Under the pieces are notes generated by a model. That model searched no databases, was not told the DNA's origin, and worked only from the letters and a program-made list of their open reading frames with translations. Shown here in pieces: positions 11,792 to 22,069 of a stretch of DNA of 64,000 nucleotides. Within the stretch, counting starts at the first letter, position 1, and each line of letters starts with the position of its first letter. Origin of the DNA: Pholis gunnellus (lineage: Eukaryota; Chordata; Actinopteri; Perciformes; Pholidae); NCBI GenBank assembly GCA_910591455.2, contig OU342810.1:372001-436000 (forward strand), in the 5' to 3' direction. Both the position numbers and the translations under genes were made by a program.

Positions 11792-12761
11792 TTAGAACTA
11801 GCATACTACTGCCATTTAGCTTGATGTGGGTCTGTGGCAGCTCAGAGATCTTGTCAGCATCAACTGCAAAAACATAAGCGTCATCACTGCTGGAAGAGTT
11901 GTGCTCTTTTTCCTCACCTGGTGTCTTTGTTATGTGATGGACTTTTTTAGGGTGTTGGTTAGCCTTGTACTGTGTTTGTTTTGTATCACCGTCTTTGGCT
12001 TTAGCACGGCATTGCTTTGCAAAATGGTTTAGTTTACCACAGGCTCTGCATTGTTTGCTTCTAGCAGGGCATTCACCATCATGAGGATATCTACCTCCAC
12101 AGTTCCTGCAGCTGTTATCAGAACGTCTTCTTTCCGACCATCTGCTGTTTGGATGCTTCGGTGTAGTCTTCTGATCCACCCAGTTGACTGTAGCTGTTGA
12201 GCCTCTTTCTATGCCAGTCGCTTGCATTTCAGACAGTTCCAGTGTTCTTCCATGATCAAGAAGCTCATCTAGGCTAAGGTCAGGCTCCCTTAGCGCTTTC
12301 CTGCGTAGCCTAGATGATGCACAGCTTTGTATGATTTGCATTTTAATCTCTGCCTCGACACTTGCAAATTCACATTTCTTAGCTAACATCCTCAGCCTAG
12401 TGGGATAACTGTCCACATTTTCTCCTGGTTCCTGTACAGTTTTTCTGAAGATGTACACTTGATACTGTACGTTTTTCTTAGGAGAGAAATATCCAGAAAA
12501 CTTCTGCTTTGTGTCTGCATATTTGTCATCTTCATCTGCTAACTTGTCGTAAATATCATGCACTCGTTCTCCTGCTACATGTAGCATTAACGCTTTGAGC
12601 CTAGCATCTCCGCCAATGTTCATTGCAGTGGTGTAATTTTCAAACCTTTGCACCCATTTATTCCAGCGAGGTCCGACAGAGCCATGGTCAGTTTCAGTGT
12701 TGAAAGGTGGGAGAGCAGCAGTGTTTCCTGAAAATGCTTGTGTGCTGACTACCATCCACAT
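11760..12761 (-). CDS. Gypsy gag, running into the protease active site
   Basis: An uninterrupted 333-codon frame begins soon after the 5' LTR. It holds a capsid-like region (about residues 15-190, including RWNKWVQRFENY), two cysteine-histidine knuckles near 220-250 (CRNCGG and CRACGKLNHFAKQC) that would bind RNA, and a C-terminal LIDSGASA, the aspartic protease motif. A frame change around 11780 leads into pol. In gag-pol elements such an overlap can be a programmed shift; here simple decay is equally likely. Confidence 0.8.
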   Translation of the reverse strand: MWMVVSTQAFSGNTAALPPFNTETDHGSVGPRWNKWVQRFENYTTAMNIGGDARLKALMLHVAGERVHDIYDKLADEDDKYADTKQKFSGYFSPKKNVQYQVYIFRKTVQEPGENVDSYPTRLRMLAKKCEFASVEAEIKMQIIQSCASSRLRRKALREPDLSLDELLDHGRTLELSEMQATGIERGSTATVNWVDQKTTPKHPNSRWSERRRSDNSCRNCGGRYPHDGECPARSKQCRACGKLNHFAKQCRAKAKDGDTKQTQYKANQHPKKVHHITKTPGEEKEHNSSSSDDAYVFAVDADKISELPQTHIKLNGSSMLVLIDSGASANCQ

Positions 12762-12878
12762 GTCTGTGTTAGCTTAGCTAGCTTGGCCTAGCCGCACTCA
12801 TCCGCATGTCCGTTGCTCTCCCCTCTTTTTTCTTTCTGGAAAAACGCTACGTCTGTGTCGACTCTTTGAGTCCTTCCG

Positions 12879-12896
12879 TTTACTCCTCATCGCCAA
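12879..12896 (-). other. Candidate primer-binding site of the Gypsy element
   Basis: Immediately after the 5' LTR on the minus strand comes TTGGCGATGAGGAGTAAA. Its position is right for a tRNA primer site. I do not assign the tRNA. Confidence 0.45.
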
Positions 12897-13061
12897 TGTA
12901 ATGTTTCTGTATTGTAATTATGAACCAGACGAACAACGACTTGATTCACTGCTTTTATTCCGAGGCTCGTATACACGCTGTTAATGCCGTCTTGCTGACT
13001 GCTTGTATATCTATCGCTCGTACCGCCCACAAGGTGGCGTAGTTCTACCGTGAACATCACA
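12897..13061 (-). repeat. Gypsy 5' LTR (165 bp)
   Basis: This matches the split 3' LTR, starts TGTGATGTT and ends AACATTACA on the minus strand. It is next to the target duplication CTGCC at 13062-13066. Confidence 0.93.
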
Positions 13062-13066
13062 CTGCC

Positions 13067-14698
13067 TAGCACTAAAGCAAGGTTTCTGTAAGTTATTCCT
13101 AATATAATTTGCATGCCAACGTTATGAATGAACCTTTGTCCTCTATTATGTTTGCTGGACCAGAAATTTGAAGCTGTTTCCTCATTTCCTACAAACCATC
13201 TTTTCACAGTAAAAGGACAGAACTTGATGAGATGGAAAGTTCAAAGCATCCTGCTTCATAGTAAATGGCCCTGTACTATGTTGTTCCCCTTTTCTGCTTT
13301 CCATAGAGAATAATGGTGAAATTCAGGCATGTTTTTGCCACATGGCCTACTTCTACCTGACAGCACTGACCTTCTGTGACTGGCAGTGTGTGGTGTCCAC
13401 ACAGACAGATTACAGTTCCTTTTTATCTGTATCGTAACCAAGTAAAGCCGTTCCATGTAATCCGTTACTCCCCAAGCCTGCAAGTTCATCAACACCTCCA
13501 CGAGCAAAAGTCAAATGGAAACATCCGTGAATTCATTCCACCTTAAACTACTGTCAACAGAACCTGTTGTATGAATGTTATTTCCACAAGGAGATCAACA
13601 AGAACGGAACCATACGGAGAAGCAGGGGCCCTGAGCACATCACAAACTATACGTGCAGTGCTGCATGATGACAAGCTTGTGACCTGAATGAACTCTAAAG
13701 CAATGCTTTGATCAAACAAACACACATCAATATGTTTCATGGCTGCTGCTCATTGGCCAGCATTGAACAGTATGCAGTGTGAGTAGCTGAGGCAGATGAG
13801 CCAAGACCAACAATGCTCTGTCCTGTTTCGGAGAAAGTCACACTTCCAGCTCTGGAGGACCAGCTGAAGGCGAACTGTTTACACAAACTGCTCGGAGCCT
13901 CATGAATGAGTCCGCTGTGCTTGAACACAACACTGGATGCATTGAGCAGAGGCCACGCTGACACATGCTGTGGATGGCAGACACACACTCAACATCCACT
14001 AGCCCTGATGGACATTCACTAATAGAGCTCTGTACTCGGCTGGACCAATATTTGCTTTTTGAAGGCTATCCCAATATTTGATACGAAAATGATCACTCTG
14101 CACTGAAAGTTAGCAGCTCCTTAAGAATGAGACAGATAATCTGTGTAGTCTGACATGTACCCAAGTATGGAAATAACAGGGGTATGAATATATTAACTAG
14201 GTCGACTGACTGATCAGGGAGGAACCTCCACAACATTGGAGCACTGCACTGCACTGATCTCACAGCAGGGCCTGACAGCCTCAGTATGCTTCTGCAAACA
14301 GTGTGTCATTGTTCATGACTACCGACTCAAGTGTTTCTACTGGTTCACTCCAACGTGATACACCTGCCATCATAGCCTCCCCCCATAGCATCGCAGTGCC
14401 TCTCCAAGAGCTCTGTGTCGCACACATAAGGGTAAAAAACACACTTTCAGGCAGTCTACTGGAAAGGCATTCATGGAGTTGCTCTAGGTTGTTCACACAA
14501 AAAGCAACAGAAGTATCTAAGAGGATAGCTTGTGAGAAGTTCAAACCCTGCGCACTTTCACACCTCCACACACCTGACCATTTACTGTGTGAGGTCGGTG
14601 TAATTGTCAGAGATTGTCTGCTTTGGATAGTTACATTTTTTTATTGCAACTCTATATTTTCCTTTTTTTCTAAGGGTAAGTTCAGATAGATATCAGTC
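13067..14698. other. No recognised gene or repeat
   Basis: About 1.6 kb of unique-looking sequence between the Gypsy element and the foldback element. The short open frames do not resemble any family I know. Confidence 0.5.
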
Positions 14699-14704
14699 TC
14701 GTAG

Positions 14705-16227
14705 TATGGGGTCAGATCAGTCTCAATAATTGCAAATGCACACAGATAGACTCACAAATGCAAACAGAAAGATTCACAAATGCGCACAGAACAATTCACA
14801 AATATATTCGATTTACAAATGCACACAGAAGGATTTACAAATATATTCGATTTACAAATGCACGCAGAACAATTCACAAATACATTCCAATGCACAAATA
14901 AATAAATTACGATTTATATAAATGTAAAAAAAAAATCACAAATATATTTCTGCATTTGTATGTATTTGTGTGTGGATTTGTATGTATTTATTTGTGGATC
15001 GCACTGCATTCATTTGCAAATCGCTTCACATTCATGTACGGATTTTTGAGACTGTTCTGCCGTCGCTGGATTCACAAATGCGTTTTTTTCAACATAGACC
15101 TGTCTGTAGCCAATCAGATGTCAGCCTCATTTTCAACCAATCACATGAGCGCAGCTTCATACATATTCATACATATTGTAGCCGTCTGTGTTCACCCAGA
15201 GCTCTACGATACCTCATATCAGTAGAGACCGGACCAAACTATGTGTGTGTAAACCATATGGTACAAACAATGAGGCCACTAGGCTGCTAGCGTAATGCTG
15301 CGGTTCACACCAAACACGATTCGCGCCGCGTTAATCGCGCCGCCGTTCTCGCCGGGGGACTATTTGTGTTCATTCGCGTGAATCGGTGAATCGCGCTGGA
15401 CACGCCGGTGAGGGAGCGCGGCTTATCGCCCTGATAGCCGTTCAACTGTGGAAAAAATAACCTCTATTTCTGCTTAGTATGTGTTGTGGAAGTCCCAGAT
15501 ATCACGGGGAACCAAACGCCGTCATGTCTGGTTCATAACATAGTCCGGAGGAGCTCCGTGGATTTCATCGAACTGTATTCACTGTGTCTAGCAAGCCACA
15601 CGTCGGCTGTTTACCATAGCTGTATGAACACAACATAAACTGATTTGGCTATGATTTAACGGCAATAAACCAACAAAAAGGAACTCCGAAATAACATTTA
15701 TACACATAGTTTGGTCCGGTCTCTACTGATATGAGGTATCGTAGAGCTCTGGGTGAACACAGACGGCTACAATATGTATGAATATGTATGAAGCTGCGCT
15801 CATGTGATTGGTTGAAAATGAGGCTGACATCTGATTGGCTACAGACAGGTCTATGTTGAAAAAAACGCATTTGTGAATCCAGCGACGGCAGAACAGTCTC
15901 AAAAATCCGTACATGAATGTGAAGCGATTTGCAAATGAATGCAGTGCGATCCACAAATAAATACATACAAATCCACACACAAATACATACAAATCCACAC
16001 ACAAATACATACAAATGCAGAAATATATTTGTGATTTTTTTTTTTACATTTATATACATCGTAATTTATTTATTTGTGCATTGGAATGTATTTGTGAATT
16101 GTTCTGCGTGCATTTGTAAATCGAATATATTTGTGAATTGTTCTGTGCGCATTTGTGAATCTTTCTGTTTGCATTTGTGAGTCTATCTGTGTGCATTTGC
16201 AATTATTGAGACTGATCTGACCCCATA
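14705..16227. mobile_element. Large inverted-repeat (foldback) element
   Basis: Two long arms, 14705-15246 and 15702-16227, are near-identical reverse complements (542 and 526 bp) around a 455-bp centre. The outer ends begin TATGGGGTCAG and are flanked by a 6-bp direct repeat TCGTAG (14699-14704 and 16228-16233), which looks like a target duplication. The outer third of each arm is built from CACAAATGCACACAGAA-like units. The mirrored open frames in the two arms are the same sequence and show no known domain. The centre has a CpG-rich stretch (15300-15420). I cannot assign a superfamily. Part of it recurs at 36663-37135. Confidence 0.88.
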
Positions 16228-16424
16228 TCGTAGTGTGTGTTAAGTACGGAACAGACTGTGGAAACAGTTTGTGGTTTAAGGGGGAGTAACATACTGGAAC
16301 TGTTTTTTGACGAACAACACTCCTGGAGTATTTTTGTCACTGTGAAGTTACCAGGTTGGTTATCATGGACCAAAACCAGATATGGCTTAACCTTCTAACC
16401 CCAAGCGGGACCAAATTGGGTTCT

Positions 16425-16427
<3 letters not shown>

Positions 16428-16455
<28 letters not shown>
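16428..16455. repeat. Run of 28 G
   Basis: An uninterrupted guanine homopolymer. Its exact length may be a sequencing or assembly estimate. Confidence 0.9.
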
Positions 16456-16595
16456 CGACAGAGTGTACACATGTAGTACCAATCACTTCTGAGAACGAAT
16501 TAAATGATATGTTATGATATTTCAAAAACCTACGTGATGAAAAAATTCTGATAAAATGGACCATGTAACCTATTTTAATCGCTCAAAAACATATA

Positions 16596-16964
16596 CAGGA
16601 CTGTCTCAGAAAATTAGAATATTGTGATAAAGTTCTTTATTTTGTGTAATGCAATTAAAAAAACAAAAATGTCATGCATTCTGGATTCATTACAAATCAA
16701 CTGAAATATTGCAAGCCTTTTATTCTTTTAATATTGCTGATTATGGCTTACAGCTTAAGAAAACTCAAATATCCTATCTCTAAATATTAGAATATCATGA
16801 AAAAGTATACTAGTAGGGTATTCAACTAATCACTTGAATCGTCTAATTAACTCGAAACACCTGCAAGGGTTTCCTGAGCCTTGAAAAACACTCAGCTTGG
16901 TTCAGTAAACTAAATCACACGTATGGGGATTATCACAATATTCTAATTTTCTGAGACAGTCCTG
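16596..16964. mobile_element. Non-autonomous Tc1/mariner element (MITE)
   Basis: The 369-bp element has inverted ends starting CAGGACTGTCTCAGAAAATT, about 35 bp long, and is flanked by TA dinucleotides. No coding sequence is present. TA flanks and this end sequence fit a Tc1-type MITE that is abundant in fishes. Confidence 0.9.
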
Positions 16965-17309
16965 TATATACACAAAGTACTACAATATACTACAAGTACT
17001 ACCACAATTTCACCTATTTTTCGCCAGGAGAAGGCGAGCTATGTTCTCCGTTACTGATCCCAGCCGCGACTTACAGCACTTTCACAGCCACCCCGCATAT
17101 CAAACAGGACCAGCACAACACACTGAATCCAACCATAGCTTCCAAATGTCTCTCAGTGAAACCGTTCAAAAGTTACATCGAAGAAGCCACACAAAGCACA
17201 ACACCACACTGCCAAAACATTAGAACCGTAGCATACCTTGAGGTGGTTTCCAGGGCGAAAATGGAGAAAAACAAAGTAAATCCAAATGAGAAATATGTTC
17301 CTTAGCTCA

Positions 17310-17940
17310 CTGGTCAAATCCCAATGTCCCCCCTAAACACTCAAACCCTGAACCCTCAAGGACTTACTGACATCACCTGGTAAGTGGTTGAGTGTGAGAG
17401 ACTGTGAGGGCTTGAGATGGTGTAAATAGGAATGGGACAGCACTTTGCTGCAACATATCACATTACCATGAAAACGACAATATGATGTATAATTGTGTGT
17501 ATTTATTTTATAGTTTGTACTCCCTGATTTGAACGTCTTCCAGACTCTTTCCTCACAAGATGAGAAGTAACTTCAAATAATCTATTTACTCGTTTTTGTC
17601 AAAACAGCTTCAATGACAAAATCAAATATTTGATGAATAAATAAATAAATAAATATTCTCTGATTTCATGTTTATTTTTTGTTCCATCTTTATTAACCCT
17701 TAATGTTTCTGAGTAAATGTAATACTCCAGGCTGAACACACATGAGCCGTCCTCTTTGTTTACCTTTTTTTTTACGTCTCCATGCATCCACTGGTTTCCC
17801 CGTGTTTAACGTCACATTGCTTGTGGGTAATTCCCTGAGGCTAAGACAGCATACCATGCGGACTTACGGAAAGGGTTCATAAAGGGCTCAAAATGTCTGC
17901 GAGAGAGCCCTCAAACACCGTTCATCTGACACAAGATTGA
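17310..17940 (+). repeat. Dispersed repeat family A, copy 1
   Basis: Blocks here recur in reverse orientation at 60260-60800, for example CAGCTTCAATGACAAAATCA and ACTCCCTGATTTGAACGTCT. A short third piece lies at 53135-53195. There is no coding sequence. It is probably a non-autonomous DNA element, class not determined. Confidence 0.7.
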
Positions 17941-18546
17941 GGTCAATATGCCGACCGGCAAATCATACAGGGGCTTGGGGCAGGAGCGCAGCACGGTTTT
18001 GGCTTTTTAGTGGCTGAAAATTCTGTCAATTCTGTCATGGAACACACTGGTGTGTTTGAAATAATCACCTGATTCGAATGAGGGGTTACATGACAAGATC
18101 CGCCCACCACAGGCTGACACAGACAGAGACGAGGAAATTGCGTGGAGGAGAGATATGATGCCAACAGATGCCAAACAGCTCTGTTATGATAGATTGTACA
18201 ATATGAGTGATAAACAAAGTGAAATATAGTGAAATATATAGTTATGTAGTATATAAAAGTACAATGGAACAGCTGCAAATCCTGGTTCGAAAATGAGAAT
18301 TTGGCATGTTTTTTCATAGACAAACTGCTATAAATTGGGTTTGCTTCACTTTATTTACACCAAATCTTTTTTGTGAGGCACCTGCACCGTGTTTGCTATG
18401 AATTGGGAATGTTTTTAGGCTTCGTTTTTAGGCCTCATTAAAAAAATTACAGTGCTTTTTCTTCAGGCGAACCTGGGAATTTTCCCTGTTTGCTGTGTTC
18501 AGTCTTGAGCTACTATTAACCAGTAACATATACACAATATTTACTC

Positions 18547-21500
18547 CATCCATCCATCCATCCATTTTCCTCCGCTTATCCGGGGTCGGGTCGCGGTGGC
18601 AGCAGGCCAAGCAGGCTGACCCAGACTTCCCTCTCGCCCGCAACATTTTCCAGCTCATACTGGGGGATCCCGAGGCGTTCCCAGGCCAGCTGGGAGATAT
18701 AATCCCTCCAGCGTGTTCTGGGTCTTCCCCGGGGTCTACTCCCAGTTGGACGTGCCCGGAAAACTTCCAGTGGGAGGCGTCCAGGAGGCATCCTAATCAG
18801 ATGCCCGAACCACCTCAGCTGACTCCTTTCGATGTGAAGGAGTAGCGGCTCGACTCCAAGTTCCCTCCTGATGTCCGAGCTCCTTACCCTATCTCTAAGG
18901 CTGAGCCCAGCCACCCTACGGAGGAAACTCATCTCGGCCGCTTGTACCCGCGACCTTGTCCTTTTGGTCACGACCCAGAGTTCGTGACCATAGGTGAGGG
19001 TAGGAACGTAGACCGACCAGTAAATTGAGAGCTTTGCCTTCCGGCTCAGCTCTCTCTTCACCAAGACGGTCCGGTGCAGCGCCTGCTTTACTGCTGCAGC
19101 CGCACCGATCCGCCTGTCGATCTCCCGCTCCATCTTACCCTCACTCGTGAACAAGACCCCGAGATACTTAAACTCCTTCACTTGAGGTAGGCACTCCGTC
19201 CCCACCTGGAGGGAGCAATCCACCGGTTTCCGGCAGAGCACCATGGCCTCGGATTTGGAGGTGCTAACTCTCATCCCCGCCGCTTCACACTCGGCTGCAA
19301 ACCGCCCCAATGAATGCTGGAGGTCACGATCCGAGGAGGCCAACAGGACCACATCATCTGCAAATAGCAGAGAGGTGATCCCGAGACCCCCCGAACCTGA
19401 CGTTCTCCACCCATATCCTGTTTATGAAAGTCACGAACAGGACCGGTGACAAAGGGCAGCCCTGGCGGAGGCCAACACCCACCGGGAACGTGTCTGACTT
19501 ATTGCCGAGAATGCGGACACAGCTCCTACTGCAGTCGTACAGAGACCGGATCGCCCGTTGTAACGGGTCCGGCACCCCATACTCCCGCAGCACCCCCCAC
19601 AAGAACCCCCGAGGGACCCGGTCGAAAGCCTTCTCCAAGTCCACAAAACACATGTAGACTGGTTGGGAAAACTCCCAGAACCCCTCCAGTAGTCTTGCGA
19701 GGGTGAAGAGCTGGTCCACTGTTCCACGGCCGGGACGGAATCCGCACTGCTCCTCTTGAATCCGAGGTTCGACAAACGGTCGGAGCCTCCTTTCCAGCAC
19801 CCTGGCATAAGCCTTCCCCGGGAGGCTGAGTAGTGTGATACCCCGATAATTCGAGCACACTCTCCGGTCCCCCTTTTTGAAAATGGGAACCACCACCCCG
19901 GTCTGCCAGTCCATGGGCACTGATCCCGACCCCCATGCGACACTGAAGAGGCGTGTCAGCCAAGACAGCCCAACAGTGTCCAGCGCCTTCAGCATCTCAG
20001 GGCGGATCTCATCCACCCCCGGCGCCTTGCCACCAAGGAGCTTTTTGACTACCTTAGCAACCTCTGCCAGGGATATGGGTGAGCCCCCAAGGTCTTCAGG
20101 CGCTGCCTCCTCTGCAGAGGACATGTTGGTCAGGTTTAGGAGTTCCTCAAAGTGTTCTTTCCACCGCCCGACGATGTCCCCCGTCCGGGTCAACAGTTCC
20201 CACCCCCTGCTGAGAACAGCCTGGGGTAGGCCCTGCTTTCCCTTCCTGAGCCGTCGGATGGTTTGCCAGAACCTCCTTGAGGCCAACCGAAAGTCCTTCT
20301 CCATGGCCTCCCCGAACTCCTCCCATACCCGAGTTTTAGCACCCGCGACCACCGCAGCTGCAGTCCTTCTGGCCTGCCGGTACCTCTCAGCTACTTCAGG
20401 AGACCCCTGGGCCAAACAGGCCCTGAAGGCCTCCTTCTTCAGCTTGACGGCTTCCCTCACCTCCGGTGTCCACCACCGGGTTCTCGGGTTGCTGCCACGA
20501 CAGGCACCGATGACCTTCCGGCCACAGCTCCTAGCGGCCGCATCCACAATAGAGGCTTTGAACATGGTCCATTCGGATTCCTTGTTCCCAACCTCCCTCG
20601 GGATGTGTGAGAAGTTCTTCCGGAGGTGGGAGTTAAAGACCTCCCGGACAGGGTCCTCCGCCAGACATTCCCAGTTCACCCTCACTATACGTTTGGGCTT
20701 GCCGGGTCTTTCCAACCAGTTCCCCTGCCATCTGATCCAACTCACCACCAGATGGTGATCAGTTGACAGCTCTGCTCCTCTCTTCACCCGAGTGTCCAAG
20801 ACATACGGCCGCAGATCAGATGATACGATTACAAAGTCGATCATTGATCTCCGGCCTAAGGTGTTCATTGTACCAGGTACACTTATGAGCCACCTTATGT
20901 TCGAACATGGTGTTCGTTATGGCCAAACCGTGGCTAGCACAGAAGTCCAATAACGAGACACCACTCGGGTTCAGATCGGGCAAGCCGTTCCTCCCAATCA
21001 CCCCCCGCCAGGTTTCTCCGTCATTGCCCACGTGAGCGTTGAAGTCCCCCAGGAGAACTATGGAGTCGGCAGGCGGCGCCCTTTACAGGACCCCTCCCAC
21101 CGTCTCCAAGAAGGCCGGATACTCTGAATTGCTGTTTGGTGCATAAGCACAAACCACAGTCAGAGCCTTGCTCCCCGCAACCCGTAGGCGCATGGAGGCG
21201 ACCCTCTCGTTCTCCGGGGAGAACTCCAACACAGCAGCGCTCAGCCGGGGACTTGTGAGTATCCCCACTCCCGCCCGGCGCCTCTCACCTTGGGCAACTC
21301 CGGAAAAGGACAAAGTCCAACCCTTCTCCAGGAGCTTGGTTCCAGAGCCCGTACTGTGTGTGGAGGTGAGTCCAACTATATCTAGCTGGTATCGCTCCAC
21401 CTCCTGCACCAGCTCCGGCTCTTTCCCCGCTAGCGAGGTGACGTTCCACGTCCCTAGAGCTAGTCTATGCTGCCGGCAATCGGCCCGCCCAGGCCTCCGG

Positions 21501-21898
21501 CCTGACCTGCCGCCCGGTCTGCATTGCACCCGACCCCGATGCTTGTCCCTGTGGGTGGTGGGTCCACAGGGTGGCTGCTCCATGTTGTTTCTTCGGGCTG
21601 AGCCCGACCGGGCCCCATGGGCGAAGGCCCGGCCACCAGACGCTCGCCGACGAGCTCCCCTCCTGGGTCTGGCTCCGGGAGGGTGCCCCGGTTTCCCTGG
21701 TCCGGGCGAGGTGGCTGAAGTCCGTGGGCTGCTTATCATCAGGGTTCTTTTGAACCGCTCTTAGTCTGGGCTCTCCCCTGAGACCTGTTTGCCTTGGGAG
21801 ACCCTACCAGGGGCTACTGCCCCGGACAACATAGCTCCCAGGATCACTGAGCCACTCAAACTCCTCCACCACGGTAAGGTGGCGATTCGCGGAGGAGA
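18547..21898 (-). mobile_element. Nearly full-length Rex3 (RTE-clade) LINE
   Basis: The element is 3352 bp and is flanked by an 11-bp target duplication AATATTTACTC (18536-18546 and 21899-21909). The 3' end has the GATG-type tail (CATCCATC on the plus strand). The minus-strand 5' end begins CTCCTCCGCGAATCGCCACC, typical of complete Rex3 copies. Most Rex3 copies in fishes are heavily 5' truncated, so a copy with its 5' end is notable. Coding damage (see the ORF entry) makes it inactive as it stands. Confidence 0.93.
18576..21739 (-). pseudogene. Rex3 endonuclease-reverse transcriptase ORF with few lesions
   Basis: The reading runs from an N-terminal basic region through an APE endonuclease (LALGTWNVTSL, VLLGDFNAHVGNDGETW, and near its end ELSTDHHLVVSWI) into a reverse transcriptase with motif A FVDLEKAFDRVPR, motif B GLRQGCPLSPVLF and motif C FADDVVLLAS, then a C-terminal stretch with LRWFGHLIRMP. 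I see one premature stop near 21083, a frameshift near 20870, and a small deletion with frameshift between about 19440 and 19360 just before FADD. The catalytic residues are otherwise visible. Confidence 0.9.
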
Positions 21899-22069
21899 AT
21901 ATTTACTCATCTCATCAAATCTCACAATCCCTAGTGTTATTCAAGCATCAACATTTTTAAAATAGACCTTGTAGTTACAGAATTGTAGTCTCTTTAGTAT
22001 GGGTTACAATTTTCGAGCAGAGGACTAAAAATAGGCCTAGGGGTTATTAAGAGCAGCAACAACCATATC

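Larger units (their letters stand above)
4248..13061 (-). mobile_element. Ty3/Gypsy LTR retrotransposon with two nested insertions
   Basis: The element is bounded by matching LTRs (12897-13061 upstream, 4248-6036 downstream) with TGT...ACA ends and is flanked by a 5-bp target duplication CTGCC (4243-4247 and 13062-13066). Order on the minus strand: 5' LTR, primer-binding region, gag with two zinc knuckles, protease DSG, reverse transcriptase, RNase H, integrase, polypurine tract, 3' LTR. A hAT element (4335-5943) sits in the 3' LTR and an L2-group LINE (about 6279-8870) follows the integrase. Removing both leaves about 4.6 kb. Stops and frameshifts in pol make it inactive. I see no envelope gene. 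Confidence 0.93.
17945..22060 (+). repeat. Dispersed repeat family B, copy 1, split by Rex3
   Basis: The repeat occupies 17945-18546 and resumes at 21899-22060. A reverse-strand copy without the insertion lies at 31440-32190; shared blocks include GAACAGCTGCAAATCCTGGT near 18270. The second copy continues through the Rex3 insertion point and serves as an empty-site comparison. Confidence 0.82.

Noticed and set aside
14956..16059. Paired genes encoding similar proteins in the foldback arms
   Set aside because: They are the same inverted repeat read twice; composition is low-complexity and no domain is visible.
19877..20758. 293-codon plus-strand gene
   Set aside because: It is the antisense shadow of the Rex3 reverse transcriptase frame.
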